A stretch of 64,000 nt of DNA. Origin: CADCTQ01 sp963844325. GTDB taxonomy: Bacteria; Bacteroidota; Bacteroidia; Cytophagales; 172606-1. A program made the position numbers and the translations under genes. Below, piece after piece: positions 8,231 to 16,657 of this stretch. The notes under the pieces were generated by a model. The model saw only the letters and a program-made list of their open reading frames with translations. It was not told where the DNA came from and searched no databases. Positions within the stretch are counted from its first letter, which is position 1. Each line of letters starts with the position of its first letter. The stretch is from contig CAWJNV010000001.1 of NCBI GenBank assembly GCA_963844325.1, forward strand, positions 124,001 through 188,000, written 5' to 3'.

Positions 8231-9079
8231 ATGAGCCTCCCCAAACGGATCGGAAAAACCGCCCAGGCGCTGAGCCTCGACGTGGCCCTCGGGGCCGTGT
8301 GTTGCAGCGCCATGTTCTGCCGGCTGGTGGGCCTCTCGCCGCTGCCGTGGACGCAGCTGTGGGTACTCGGGGGCACGGTGCTGCTCATCTACACGGCCGA
8401 CCACCAGGCCGACGTGTACCGGATGCCGGGCCCGCCGCTCACCGACCGGCACCGCTTCCACGGGCGGTACCGGCGCCTGCTGCGGCCCCTGGCCGGGCTG
8501 CTGGCGATCGGGCTGGGCGCGGCCGCCCTGCGGCTGCCAACGGTGGTGATCGGGTACGGGCTGCTGCTGGCCGGGGCCGTGGCGGCGTACCTGCTGGTGG
8601 TGAGCCGGTTGCCCGAGGCGCGGGGCCGCCGGTGGTTCCACAAGGAAATCCTGGTGGCCGCGCTGTACACGGCCGGCGTGTGGGGCAGCGTGGCCGTGCG
8701 GGCCGGGTCGCTGCCGCCGTTTGCCCGCCTGGCCGGCGTGATCTTCGCCCTGCTGGCGTTGCAGAACCTGCTGCTCTTTTCGTACCTGGAATGGGAAGAA
8801 GACGTGTCGCAGGGGCAGCGGTCGGTGGCCCGGAGCTGGGGCCCGGGGCGGGTGCGGCTCGCCATGCGGGTGATTACGGTGGTGCTGGCGGGGCTGCTGG
8901 CGGCCGGCTGGGGCTGGGCCGAAGGGCTTATTGACTACGCGGCGTGGGTTACGCTGGCCGCCATGACGGGGGTACTCGGGGCGTTGTGCGCCTTCCCGGC
9001 CGCCTTCCGCCGCCGCCACCGTTACCGGCTGCTCGGCGACGGGGTGTTCCTGCTGGCCGCCTGGGCGCTTTTCAGCTAG
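8231..9079 (+). CDS. Polytopic membrane protein, UbiA-like
   Basis: A 282-aa protein with about seven to nine hydrophobic segments. Two polar motifs face the same side in the expected places: 'YTADHQADVYR' after the second segment and 'EWEEDVSQGQRS' in the second half. Spaced acidic motifs of this kind resemble the two Asp-rich motifs of UbiA-superfamily prenyltransferases, but they are not canonical (NDxxDxxxD is not intact). It is divergent from polA. The ATG at 8231 is preferred; a GTG two codons upstream is possible. Function unknown. Confidence 0.65.
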   Translation: MSLPKRIGKTAQALSLDVALGAVCCSAMFCRLVGLSPLPWTQLWVLGGTVLLIYTADHQADVYRMPGPPLTDRHRFHGRYRRLLRPLAGLLAIGLGAAALRLPTVVIGYGLLLAGAVAAYLLVVSRLPEARGRRWFHKEILVAALYTAGVWGSVAVRAGSLPPFARLAGVIFALLALQNLLLFSYLEWEEDVSQGQRSVARSWGPGRVRLAMRVITVVLAGLLAAGWGWAEGLIDYAAWVTLAAMTGVLGALCAFPAAFRRRHRYRLLGDGVFLLAAWALFS

Positions 9080-9226
9080 CCGGGCCGGGTACTTTTATTC
9101 CCCAAAGGGAAACGCCGCTCCGTCGCAAAAGCACGCAGCCGGTCCGGTTTGTCGGACGAAGGCCGGGACCTTGCCGGCGGGCAATCCATTGACGGTCAAA
9201 GCGTACGGCCCAATTGCGGGAACGGC

Positions 9227-9257
9227 TTTAAAACTAGCGTTATTTATGGTACATTTG
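9227..9257 (+). promoter_or_regulatory. Candidate Bacteroidota promoter for the PAS/PP2C gene
   Basis: TACATTTG at 9250-9257 fits the -7 consensus TAnnTTTG, with TTTA 19 bp upstream as a weak -33 element. It lies 77 bp before the ATG at 9335, in the 255-bp gap after the membrane protein gene. Nothing else was recognised in that gap. Confidence 0.45.
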
Positions 9258-9334
9258 TTCATAGAATATTCTTTCCGGAGTAATATTTTTGGCTTTGTCG
9301 TATCCCGTGCGGGCAACCCCACCTAACCCCTACA

Positions 9335-12300
9335 ATGCAGCGTAGTTTTTCAAGAAAGCGCCTTTTTGTCACGTTACTGTTCTGCTTCTCGATTCTCCTG
9401 TTGCTGGCAATTGGCTTTACCTCTTACCGCAACACCCGGGCCTGGATGACCAACCGCGACGAGGTGCTGCGGGTGCGGGAAGATATTCTCAGCTACGAAA
9501 AACTGCTTTCCGCCCTCAAGGACGCCGAGACCGGCCAGCGGGGCTACCTGCTCACCGGCGACAGCCTCTACCTCCAGCCTTACCTCTACGCGCCCGACTC
9601 GGTACGCGCCATCCTGGCCCGCCTCGACGCCAGCCCCGACAAGGACCGCCTGACCCGGCAGACGGAAGAACGCATGAAGCGCCTGATCCGCCGGCGGCAG
9701 GACGTGCTGGCGGCCAACCTGCGGCGCTTCGCCGAACGGAACCACACCGGTTCGGAGGGCATCGCCCAGGGGCTGGCCTTCGGACGGGGTATGCATTTGA
9801 TGGACAGCCTGCGCCTCGAAATCAAGCAACTGCAACGCTACAAGCACCAACTGCTGCAACTCAAAACCGCCGACCTCTCCCGCGACAGCGACCGGGTGAT
9901 GCGGGCCCAGGTGGGCGGCACCCTGGCGGGCATCCTGCTGCTCGGCTGGGCCTTCGTGCTGCTGCGCCAGGAAATGCGCAAGCGCCAGCGCAACCTCGAC
10001 GCCCTCGAAGTAGCCAACAATTCGCTTGAACAACGGGTGCAGGAACGCACCGATGAGCTGCACGCCGCCCTCGAAGAACTCAACGCCAGCAACGAAGAAC
10101 TCCTGGCCGGCAACGAGGAACTGCTGGTGAGCAACGAACAGCAAGCGGTCTTGCTCGACCAGTTGAACACGGCCCGCCAGCGGCTCAACCTCGCTTTCCG
10201 CACGTCGCACATGGGCGCCTGGGAGTGGGACCTGCCGACCAACAAGCTCCAGTGGGACGAGAACCTGGAAGCGGTGTACGGGCTCAGACGCGGCCAGTTC
10301 GGGCAGGACTACGGCGCCAGCCTCGACGGCCTCAAGCGGCTCGTGCACCCCGACGACCTGGACGGGCTGCTGGCTACGGTAATGCGGGCCATCGGGGCGC
10401 GTGAATCTTTCCAGACCGAGTACCGGATCGTGCAACCCGACGGCACGGTACGCTGGCTGCTCGGGCAGGGCACCCCCGTCCTGGATGCGCACAACGAGCC
10501 CGTGAGCGTGACGGGCATCGACATGGACATTACCGGGCGGAAGCTCGACGAAGAAAAGATCCGCGAGAGCGAAGAACGCTTCCGCTCGCTGGCCGACACG
10601 GCGCCGGTGCTCATCTGGATGGCCGACGAAAATGCCGCGGGCGTGTACTTCAACCAGCCCTGGCTCGACTTTACCGGCCGCTCCCTCGACCGGGAACGGG
10701 GCAACGGCTGGGCCGCAGGCGTGCATCCCGACGACCTGCCGCGCCGCCTCGAAGTTTTTACCACCGCCCTCCGCGACCGCAAGCCGTTCAAAATGGAATA
10801 CCGGCTGCGGCGCCACGACGGCTCGTACTGCTGGATGCTCGACCACGGCGTACCCCGCTTCCTGCCCGACGGCTCGTTTGTGGGCTACCTGGGCAGTTGC
10901 CTCAACATCCACGACCGGGTGGAGGCCGAAGCCAAGCTCAAACGCCTCTTCGACTCGGGCATGCTGGGGGTGATCGAGTTTTCGCTGGAGAGCGGCATCA
11001 CGGCCGCCAACGACCAGTTCCTCCACCTGATCGGCTACACCCGCGAAGACATGGACGGGGGGCGCATCGACTGGGCCGGCCTGACCCCGCCCGAGTACGC
11101 GCACCTCGACGCGTTGTCGAGCCGGCAACTCCAGGAAACGGGCGTGGCCGCGCCGTACGAGAAAGAAATCATCCGCAAGGACGGCTCCCGGGCGTGGATC
11201 ATGGTGGGTGCGGCCCTGCTCGAAAAGAAACTCAACGCGGGCATTGCCTTCGTGCTCGACACCACCGCCGGGCAGGCAGCCCTGCTGCGGCTCCGCCAGA
11301 ACGAAGAACGCTTCCGGGTCGCCATCGAAAATTCGCCCATCCTGGTGTTCAACTGCGACGCCGACCTGCGCTACACGTGGGTGTACAACAACGCCGCCAC
11401 CGCCCGCCAGCAGGACCAGTGGCTCGTGGGCAAGACCGACCTGGAAATCATGCAACACCCCGGCGAGGCCCGGCGCATGATGGACCTCAAACGGCAGGTG
11501 CTCCGTGATGGAGTGGGTCGCAAGGAAGAAGTGCAGGTCACCGTCGACGACCAGCCGCGCAGTTATATTCTCACGATGGAACCCCTGCGCGACGAGGCCG
11601 GCACGGTGACCGGGCTCACCTGCGCCACTTTCGACATCTCCGAACGCAAAGCCGCCGAAGAACGCATCCGGGAGAGCGAAGCCAAGCTGCGCCGCCTGTT
11701 CGACTCGGGCATCACGGGCATCGTGTTCTGGAACCGGCAGGGCGAAATCCTGGACGCCAACAACACTTTTCTGCAACAGATGGGCTACACCCGCCCGGAA
11801 CTGGAGGCGGGCCACATCAACTGGGTAGCCATGACGCCGCCCGAGTACGCCGAACGCGACGCGCAGTCGCTGCGGGACCTCGAAGCAACGGGGGTGAGCA
11901 TTCCCTTCGAAAAGGAATACCTCCGCAAGGACGGCACCCGCATCCCGGTGCTGGTGGGCGCGGCCACGCTGGAAGGGTTTACCGACCAGGGCGTGGCCTT
12001 TATCCTCGACATTACCGAACGCAAGCAGGCCGAGGAGCAGGTGAACATGAGCCAGCGCCTGCTCTACGAAGTGTTCGAAAATTCGGCCGACGCCCTGTTC
12101 CTCATCAACGCCGAGGGCAACATCGTGGAGCGGTACAACCAGCAGGCCGTGCAGCTCTTCGACCTGGAAGACAACCAGAAGTACGTGGGCCTGCCCGCGC
12201 AAAATCTCCAGAAACACGCTTTTACGGAGGCCGAAAGCGGCGAAGTCCTCAACCAACTCGCCGCCCGGGGCTTCTGGTCGGCCGAACTCGAGTACGTTTC

Positions 12301-13621
12301 GGTGCGGGGCCGGGAGTTCTGGGGCAACGCGGCCGTCAGCTTCATCACCGTCAACGAACAGCGGTACTTCCTCATCCGTATCCGCGACATTACCGACCGC
12401 AAGCGGTTCGAAGAAAAGCTCCAGAAGAACCAGCAGGTGCTCGAATCCATCTTCGAAGGCGTGGCCGACGCCCTGTTCCTGGTGGACCCGGCCAGCAACC
12501 GCATTGTCAACTGCAACCGCCAGGTGGTCAAGCTGTTTGAGTTCGAAAACAAGGAAGACGTGATCGGCCGGTCGGGCAACGAACTGCAAAAAACGCCTTT
12601 CACGCCCGAAGAGATCGGCAAGATCCGGCGCGAAATCTGGACCCGGCGGTACTGGTCGTCGGAGGTAAAATACGTAACCCGCAAGGGCCGCGAGTTCTGG
12701 GGCGACATTGCCATTACGGTGGTGCCCTTCGAAGACAAAGAGTACCTGCTGGTGCGGGTCGGCGACATCAACGACCGCAAGCTGAGCCAGGAACAACTGC
12801 GCAAGAGCCAGCAGGAACTGCTGCGGCAGAAGCAACGCACGGAGGAGGCCCTGGCCATCATTGCCGAAGACAACGAACGCAAGACGCAGGAGCTGGAAGA
12901 AGCCCGTTCGCTGCAACTTTCCATGCTGCCCCAGCAGCCCCCGTCGCTCCCCTACCTCGACGTGGCCATGATCATGAAGACCAGCGCCGAGGTGGGCGGC
13001 GACTACTACGACTACAAGTTGCACGAGGGCGGCGACATTACCCTGGTGATCGGCGACGCGACCGGGCACGGCCTCAAGGCGGGCATCGTGGTGGCTACGG
13101 TAAAAAGCTACTTCCAGACGCTGGCCGGCCAGTACGAAGCCACCGAGCTGCTCCGGCGCATTTCGGAGGGCATCCAGAATCTGCAGATCCGGGGCATGTA
13201 CATGGGCCTCACGGTGATGCACTTTTCGCGTTGCCGCCTGCTGATCGCCTCGTCGGGTATGCCGCCGCTCTACCTCTACCGCCGGGCCACCGGCCGGGTG
13301 GAGACCATCCTGCTCAAGGGGTTGTTCCTGGGGTCGCGCCTCGACGTGCCCATCCAGCAGCAAATCCTGCCCATGGGGCCGGGCGACACGCTGCTGGCCC
13401 TCACCGACGGGCTGCCGGAACTTTTCAACGAAGGGCGCGACATTCTCGACTACCCCAGCATTGAGCAGACTTTCCGGGCGGCGGGCCACCTGTCGCCCCA
13501 GCAGATCATCGACCAGTTGCTCACGCTGGGCCAGCAGTGGAACCACGGGGCGCCCAACGAAGACGACATTACGCTGCTGACCGTGCAGATGAAGGAGCCG
13601 CCTCCCCCGCCGAAAGTCTGA
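9335..13621 (+). CDS. CHASE3 - multi-PAS - PP2C (SpoIIE-type) phosphatase
   Basis: A 1428-aa membrane-anchored signalling protein. A first membrane segment (about 8-28) is followed by a CHASE3 sensor with 'DAETGQRGYLLTGD', a second membrane segment (about 188-208), and a coiled coil with repeated 'SNEELL' units. About seven PAS/PAC units then run from about 285 to 1150. The end (about 1190-1420) is a PP2C phosphatase of the SpoIIE/RsbU type with metal-binding acids in 'GGDYYD', 'GDATGHG', 'LTDGLPE' and 'NEDDITLL'. PAS units 3 and 5, and 6 and 7, are close to each other and look like internal duplications. RsbU-like phosphatases usually act on an anti-sigma-antagonist; no such partner or kinase is adjacent. 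It is monocistronic by spacing. Confidence 0.92.
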   Translation: MQRSFSRKRLFVTLLFCFSILLLLAIGFTSYRNTRAWMTNRDEVLRVREDILSYEKLLSALKDAETGQRGYLLTGDSLYLQPYLYAPDSVRAILARLDASPDKDRLTRQTEERMKRLIRRRQDVLAANLRRFAERNHTGSEGIAQGLAFGRGMHLMDSLRLEIKQLQRYKHQLLQLKTADLSRDSDRVMRAQVGGTLAGILLLGWAFVLLRQEMRKRQRNLDALEVANNSLEQRVQERTDELHAALEELNASNEELLAGNEELLVSNEQQAVLLDQLNTARQRLNLAFRTSHMGAWEWDLPTNKLQWDENLEAVYGLRRGQFGQDYGASLDGLKRLVHPDDLDGLLATVMRAIGARESFQTEYRIVQPDGTVRWLLGQGTPVLDAHNEPVSVTGIDMDITGRKLDEEKIRESEERFRSLADTAPVLIWMADENAAGVYFNQPWLDFTGRSLDRERGNGWAAGVHPDDLPRRLEVFTTALRDRKPFKMEYRLRRHDGSYCWMLDHGVPRFLPDGSFVGYLGSCLNIHDRVEAEAKLKRLFDSGMLGVIEFSLESGITAANDQFLHLIGYTREDMDGGRIDWAGLTPPEYAHLDALSSRQLQETGVAAPYEKEIIRKDGSRAWIMVGAALLEKKLNAGIAFVLDTTAGQAALLRLRQNEERFRVAIENSPILVFNCDADLRYTWVYNNAATARQQDQWLVGKTDLEIMQHPGEARRMMDLKRQVLRDGVGRKEEVQVTVDDQPRSYILTMEPLRDEAGTVTGLTCATFDISERKAAEERIRESEAKLRRLFDSGITGIVFWNRQGEILDANNTFLQQMGYTRPELEAGHINWVAMTPPEYAERDAQSLRDLEATGVSIPFEKEYLRKDGTRIPVLVGAATLEGFTDQGVAFILDITERKQAEEQVNMSQRLLYEVFENSADALFLINAEGNIVERYNQQAVQLFDLEDNQKYVGLPAQNLQKHAFTEAESGEVLNQLAARGFWSAELEYVSVRGREFWGNAAVSFITVNEQRYFLIRIRDITDRKRFEEKLQKNQQVLESIFEGVADALFLVDPASNRIVNCNRQVVKLFEFENKEDVIGRSGNELQKTPFTPEEIGKIRREIWTRRYWSSEVKYVTRKGREFWGDIAITVVPFEDKEYLLVRVGDINDRKLSQEQLRKSQQELLRQKQRTEEALAIIAEDNERKTQELEEARSLQLSMLPQQPPSLPYLDVAMIMKTSAEVGGDYYDYKLHEGGDITLVIGDATGHGLKAGIVVATVKSYFQTLAGQYEATELLRRISEGIQNLQIRGMYMGLTVMHFSRCRLLIASSGMPPLYLYRRATGRVETILLKGLFLGSRLDVPIQQQILPMGPGDTLLALTDGLPELFNEGRDILDYPSIEQTFRAAGHLSPQQIIDQLLTLGQQWNHGAPNEDDITLLTVQMKEPPPPPKV

Positions 13622-13744
13622 TATCTGCGGAAAAATAGTGAACCCTTGCAGAACTTTTCCGTTTTGATATGTGGCTTGAAATTCTCATTTTCGGCGCCAT
13701 TGATTTTTTGCGTTCATTCACATTTTACCCCAAACCAAAACCCT

Positions 13745-14320
13745 ATGAGCAAAATGGCTACATTCATGAACCGCATCCTGGCAGTGGGCGCGGTTGCCGG
13801 CATGCTGGCATCCTGTACTTCTTCCAAAATCGGGCTGAACCACACGGCCCCCACCAACCCTTCCGTGGCGGCTACGGCTCCCGCGGTCCCCGCCGATGAG
13901 GCTGCCCCGGCGGCGGCCCAGGGCGCCCCGGCCGCTGAGGCGTACGCTTCCACGGCCGAGCACGTGGCTGCCGTCGCCACCGAGACGGCCGTAAGCCCGC
14001 TCGAAAAGGCGGTCCGGGAGCAGGCAACGGCCGTCGCCCCGAAGGGCGAGGCCAAAAAGCTTTCCGCCGTGGAACGCGTGGTAGCCAAGGCCCTGGTGAA
14101 GAAGTTGCAGAAGGCCGAGAAGAAATTTGACGTCAAGAAGCAAAAATCCGGCAAGGCAGCCGACCCGCAGGTGCGTACGGGGATTATCATCGCGCTGGTG
14201 GGCCTGGGCCTGCTGCTCGTCGGGGCGCTTACCGGCCTGTGGTTCCTCTACACGCTGGGCGGTCTGGGCATCACGGTGGGTCTGGTCGTGATCCTGCTGG
14301 CGGCCCTCGACGTCATCTAA
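13745..14320 (+). CDS. Small lipoprotein with C-terminal hydrophobic hairpin
   Basis: A 191-aa protein with a lipoprotein signal peptide ending in the lipobox LASC at about residue 24. A long Ala/Pro/Glu-rich, low-complexity stretch follows, then a Lys-rich helix ('LVKKLQKAEKKFDVKKQK'), then two short hydrophobic segments ('IIIALVGLGLLLVGAL' and 'LGGLGITVGLVVILLA'). This layout is common among unnamed Bacteroidota lipoproteins; no function is known to me. The ATG at 13745 is used; one three codons later is equally good. It stands alone and is closed by a strong terminator. Confidence 0.75.
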   Translation: MSKMATFMNRILAVGAVAGMLASCTSSKIGLNHTAPTNPSVAATAPAVPADEAAPAAAQGAPAAEAYASTAEHVAAVATETAVSPLEKAVREQATAVAPKGEAKKLSAVERVVAKALVKKLQKAEKKFDVKKQKSGKAADPQVRTGIIIALVGLGLLLVGALTGLWFLYTLGGLGITVGLVVILLAALDVI

Positions 14321-14338
14321 GGCATTCTCTTTCCCAAA

Positions 14339-14380
14339 AGCCCCGGCTGCGCCAACGCCCCGCCGGGGCTTTTTGTTTTA
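14339..14380 (+). terminator. Rho-independent terminator after the lipoprotein gene
   Basis: The arms AGCCCCGGC (14339-14347) and GCCGGGGCT (14362-14370) pair perfectly and are followed by TTTTTGTTTT. It starts 18 bp after the stop codon at 14320. Confidence 0.9.
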
Positions 14381-14390
14381 GACGGGAGAC

Positions 14391-14428
14391 GGATCAGGAT
14401 TTTTAGGATGGAAGGATTACCAGGATGG
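14391..14428. repeat. GGAT-type repeat fragment
   Basis: A run of 'caGGATttttaGGATggaaGGATtaccaGGAT' spacing, of the same kind as the arms of the inverted repeat at 20404-20613. It lies between the terminator and nuoA. Confidence 0.45.
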
Positions 14429-14534
14429 ATTGATCGAAGTAATGCAATTCAGTCAGGCGTTAGACGCGAGTCCCCGAATCGCATTATCTTGCAACGCGTA
14501 CTCACTACCCAATACTTACTACTTAACTACGCCC

Positions 14535-15029
14535 ATGCCTTCCCCAGCCCTCTCCTCCTTCGGCGTGATCCTGTTGTTTATCATCGGCGCCATCCTGTTT
14601 TTCGTGGTGGCAATGGCGGTGGGCCGGTTGCTGCGGCCCCGGCGGCCGGGCAGCGAGAAATTAACTTCCTACGAATGCGGGGAGGAGCCGGTGGGCAGTG
14701 CCCGGGGGCCGTTCAACGTGCGGTACTACCTGGTGGCCCTGGTGTTCATCCTGTTCGACGTGGAACTGGCCTTCCTGTTTCCGTGGGCGGTGGTGTTCGG
14801 CGACCGGCAACTGGATGCGGCCACGGACGGCTGGTGGAGCCTGTACGCCCTGGCCGAAATGTTCCTGTTCGTCGCCATCCTGGCGCTGGGCCTGGCCTAC
14901 GCCTGGGTAAAGGGGTACCTCGACTGGGTAAAGCCCGAAGTCAAACCCACTGCCTTCACCCCCAAAGTACCGGCGGCAATGTATGACCGGGTGAATGAAA
15001 AGTATAAATCAGTGAACAGTAATCAGTAA
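14535..15029 (+). CDS. nuoA: NADH-quinone oxidoreductase subunit A
   Basis: A 164-aa membrane subunit of complex I with three hydrophobic helices. The diagnostic loop after helix 1 reads 'YECGEEPVGSARGPFNVRYY', followed by 'ALVFILFDVELAFLFPW', the classic NuoA signature containing the conserved Cys of the loop and the acidic residues in helix 2. The ATG at 14535 is supported by similarity; the frame is open further upstream but that part runs through repeat-like DNA. It is followed after 69 bp by nuoB. The soluble subunit nuoC lies elsewhere in the window. Confidence 0.92.
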   Translation: MPSPALSSFGVILLFIIGAILFFVVAMAVGRLLRPRRPGSEKLTSYECGEEPVGSARGPFNVRYYLVALVFILFDVELAFLFPWAVVFGDRQLDAATDGWWSLYALAEMFLFVAILALGLAYAWVKGYLDWVKPEVKPTAFTPKVPAAMYDRVNEKYKSVNSNQ

Positions 15030-15050
15030 TCAATGAACGGCGCGTGATAT

Positions 15051-15088
15051 TGTTTACTGTTCACTGTTTACTGTTCACTGTTTACTGT
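15051..15088. repeat. 14-bp tandem repeat between nuoA and nuoB
   Basis: The unit TGTTTACTGTTCAC occurs twice in full (15051-15064, 15065-15078) and once in part (15079-15088). The end of nuoA and the following bases carry the reverse complement (GTGAACAGTAA...), so the spacer can also fold into a hairpin. It lies between two genes that are expected to be cotranscribed. Confidence 0.75.
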
Positions 15089-15098
15089 CGATTGAACC

Positions 15099-15632
15099 AT
15101 GAACGATACTATTCTTCCTTCTCCCGAAAAGACCGGCATTGGCGGCGTGGCCGTGCTTAAGCTCGACGACCTGCTCAACTGGGCGCGGCTGTCGTCGCTG
15201 TGGCCGATGGGCTTTGGCCTGGCCTGCTGCGCCATTGAGATGATGGGCGCCTACGCGTCGGGCTACGACCTCGACCGCTTCGGCGTGTTTCCGCGGCCCT
15301 CGCCCCGGCAGTCAGACGTGATGATCGTGGCCGGCACGGTGACCTTCAAGATGGCCGACCGCATCCGGCGGCTCTACGAACAGATGCCCGAACCGCGGTA
15401 CGTGATTTCGATGGGCTCCTGCTCCAACTGCGGCGGCCCGTACTGGGAACACGGCTACCACGTAGTAAAGGGCGTGGACCGCATCATTCCCGTGGACGTG
15501 TACGTGCCCGGCTGCCCGCCCCGCCCCGAAGCCCTCATCGGCGGCATTCTCAAACTTCAGGAGAAGATCCGCAACGAAAGCCTGGTGGCCCCCGATGCGT
15601 TGATGGCAATCATGGGACGGGAAAGGGCGTAG
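15099..15632 (+). CDS. nuoB: NADH-quinone oxidoreductase subunit B
   Basis: A 177-aa protein that carries the N2 [4Fe-4S] cluster of complex I. All four ligand cysteines are visible: the tandem pair in 'LACCAIEMMGAY', one in 'GSCSNCGGPYW' and one in 'YVPGCPPRPEAL'. Length and sequence are normal for the family. It follows nuoA after a spacer containing a 14-bp tandem repeat. The next gene is yebC on the opposite strand, so nuoC, nuoD and the rest of the operon do not follow here. Confidence 0.95.
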   Translation: MNDTILPSPEKTGIGGVAVLKLDDLLNWARLSSLWPMGFGLACCAIEMMGAYASGYDLDRFGVFPRPSPRQSDVMIVAGTVTFKMADRIRRLYEQMPEPRYVISMGSCSNCGGPYWEHGYHVVKGVDRIIPVDVYVPGCPPRPEALIGGILKLQEKIRNESLVAPDALMAIMGRERA

Positions 15633-15654
15633 TCTGGTTGAAAAACAGCAGTTG

Positions 15655-16362
15655 TTATGATACGTTGTGGTAGACGGCCTGCACGTCGTCGTCCTGCTCA
15701 AACTTTTCGATCAGTTCCATGATCTCGTCTTCCTGTTCGCCGGTGAGGGCCACCGTAGAACTGGGAATGCGTTGCAGTTGGGCGCTTTTTACGGCAATGC
15801 CCTTGTCTTCCAGGAACTTCTGCATGCGGGCAAACTCCGTGTAAGGCGTGTGGACCACCAGTTCGCCTTCCTCCTCGAAAATCTCCTCCAGGCCGTGGTC
15901 AATGCCTTCCAGTTCGAGTTCGTCGCGGTCCTGGCCGGCGGCGTCGAAGCGGAAAACGGCCTTGCGGGTAAACACGAAGTCGAGCGAACCCGTTTTGCCC
16001 AGGGAGCCGCCGCCGCGGGTGAAGTACATGCGGACGCTGGCGACGGTACGGGTGGGGTTGTCGGTGGCCGTTTCCACCAGGATGGCGACGCCGTACGGGC
16101 CGTACCCCTCGTAAATCACCTCTTCGAAGTCCTTCTCGTCCTTGGAAGAAGCCCGCTTGATGGCCGCCTCCACGCGGTCTTTGGGCATGTTGTTCTGCTT
16201 GGCGTTCTGGAGCACCGAGCGGAGCCGCGGGTTGGTTTCCGGGTCGGCGCCGCCCTGCTTGACTACCATCGAAATTTCTTTCCCGATCCGGGTAAACGTT
16301 TTGGCCATCCAGTCCCAGCGTTTCTCCTTGCGGGCTCTTCGGAATTCAAATGCTCTTCCCAC
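15655..16362 (-). CDS. YebC/PmpR family protein
   Basis: A 235-aa member of the YebC/TACO1 family, linked to transcription control and to translation of difficult nascent chains. The conserved start 'GRAFEFRRARKEKRWDWM' leads into 'AKTFTRIGKEI', then 'NNMPKDRVEAAIKRA' and 'YEGYGPYGVAILVE', and an acidic C-terminal domain. I chose the GTG at 16362 because the Bacteroidota family begins with (M/V)GRAFEFR; an ATG 15 codons upstream would add residues read from an AT-rich repeat, and the ATG at 'MAKTF' would drop conserved residues. It is convergent with nuoB, 22 bp away. Confidence 0.92.
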   Translation of the reverse strand: MGRAFEFRRARKEKRWDWMAKTFTRIGKEISMVVKQGGADPETNPRLRSVLQNAKQNNMPKDRVEAAIKRASSKDEKDFEEVIYEGYGPYGVAILVETATDNPTRTVASVRMYFTRGGGSLGKTGSLDFVFTRKAVFRFDAAGQDRDELELEGIDHGLEEIFEEEGELVVHTPYTEFARMQKFLEDKGIAVKSAQLQRIPSSTVALTGEQEDEIMELIEKFEQDDDVQAVYHNVS

Positions 16363-16440
16363 GTATTTAATTGAAAATGGACAATTGAAAATTGAAAACG
16401 GGCCCATGCCGGGCGTAAGGGCAAATTTAACGGAAAATTA

Positions 16441-16657
16441 GTAGAGACGCGATTCATCGCGTCTCGGGATGCGATGAATCGCGTCTCGGGATGCGGTTCA
16501 TCATGTGATTCATCGCGGCCAGGGTCATTGATCGCGTTCCCCTTGACGAGACGCGATGAATCGCGTTCCTGGTGACGAGACGCGATGAATCATATGATGA
16601 ACCGCATCCCGAGACGCGATTCATCGCATCCCGAGACGCGATGAATCGCGTCTCTAC
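16441..16657. repeat. 217-bp inverted repeat built from GAGACGCGAT(TC/GA)ATCGCGTCTC palindromes
   Basis: Arms 16441-16517 and 16581-16657 are 77 bp long and match at 76 positions. Each arm is made of shorter palindromes of the type GAGACGCGATGAATCGCGTC separated by GGGATGCG. The right end overlaps the stop codon (16654-16656) of the ABC ATPase gene, and the left end lies 78 bp upstream of the yebC start, so a minus-strand transcript crossing it would form a very stable stem. Confidence 0.92.

Noticed and set aside
9095..9262. Small minus-strand frame starting 'MNKCTINNASFKAVPAIGPY'.
   Set aside because: It lies in the gap before the PAS gene, its end overlaps no other signal, and it has no family resemblance; chance is more likely.
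9374..13546. A 1390-codon open frame on the minus strand across the PAS/PP2C gene.
   Set aside because: It is an antisense frame caused by high GC at the third codon position; the plus-strand protein has a full set of recognisable domains.
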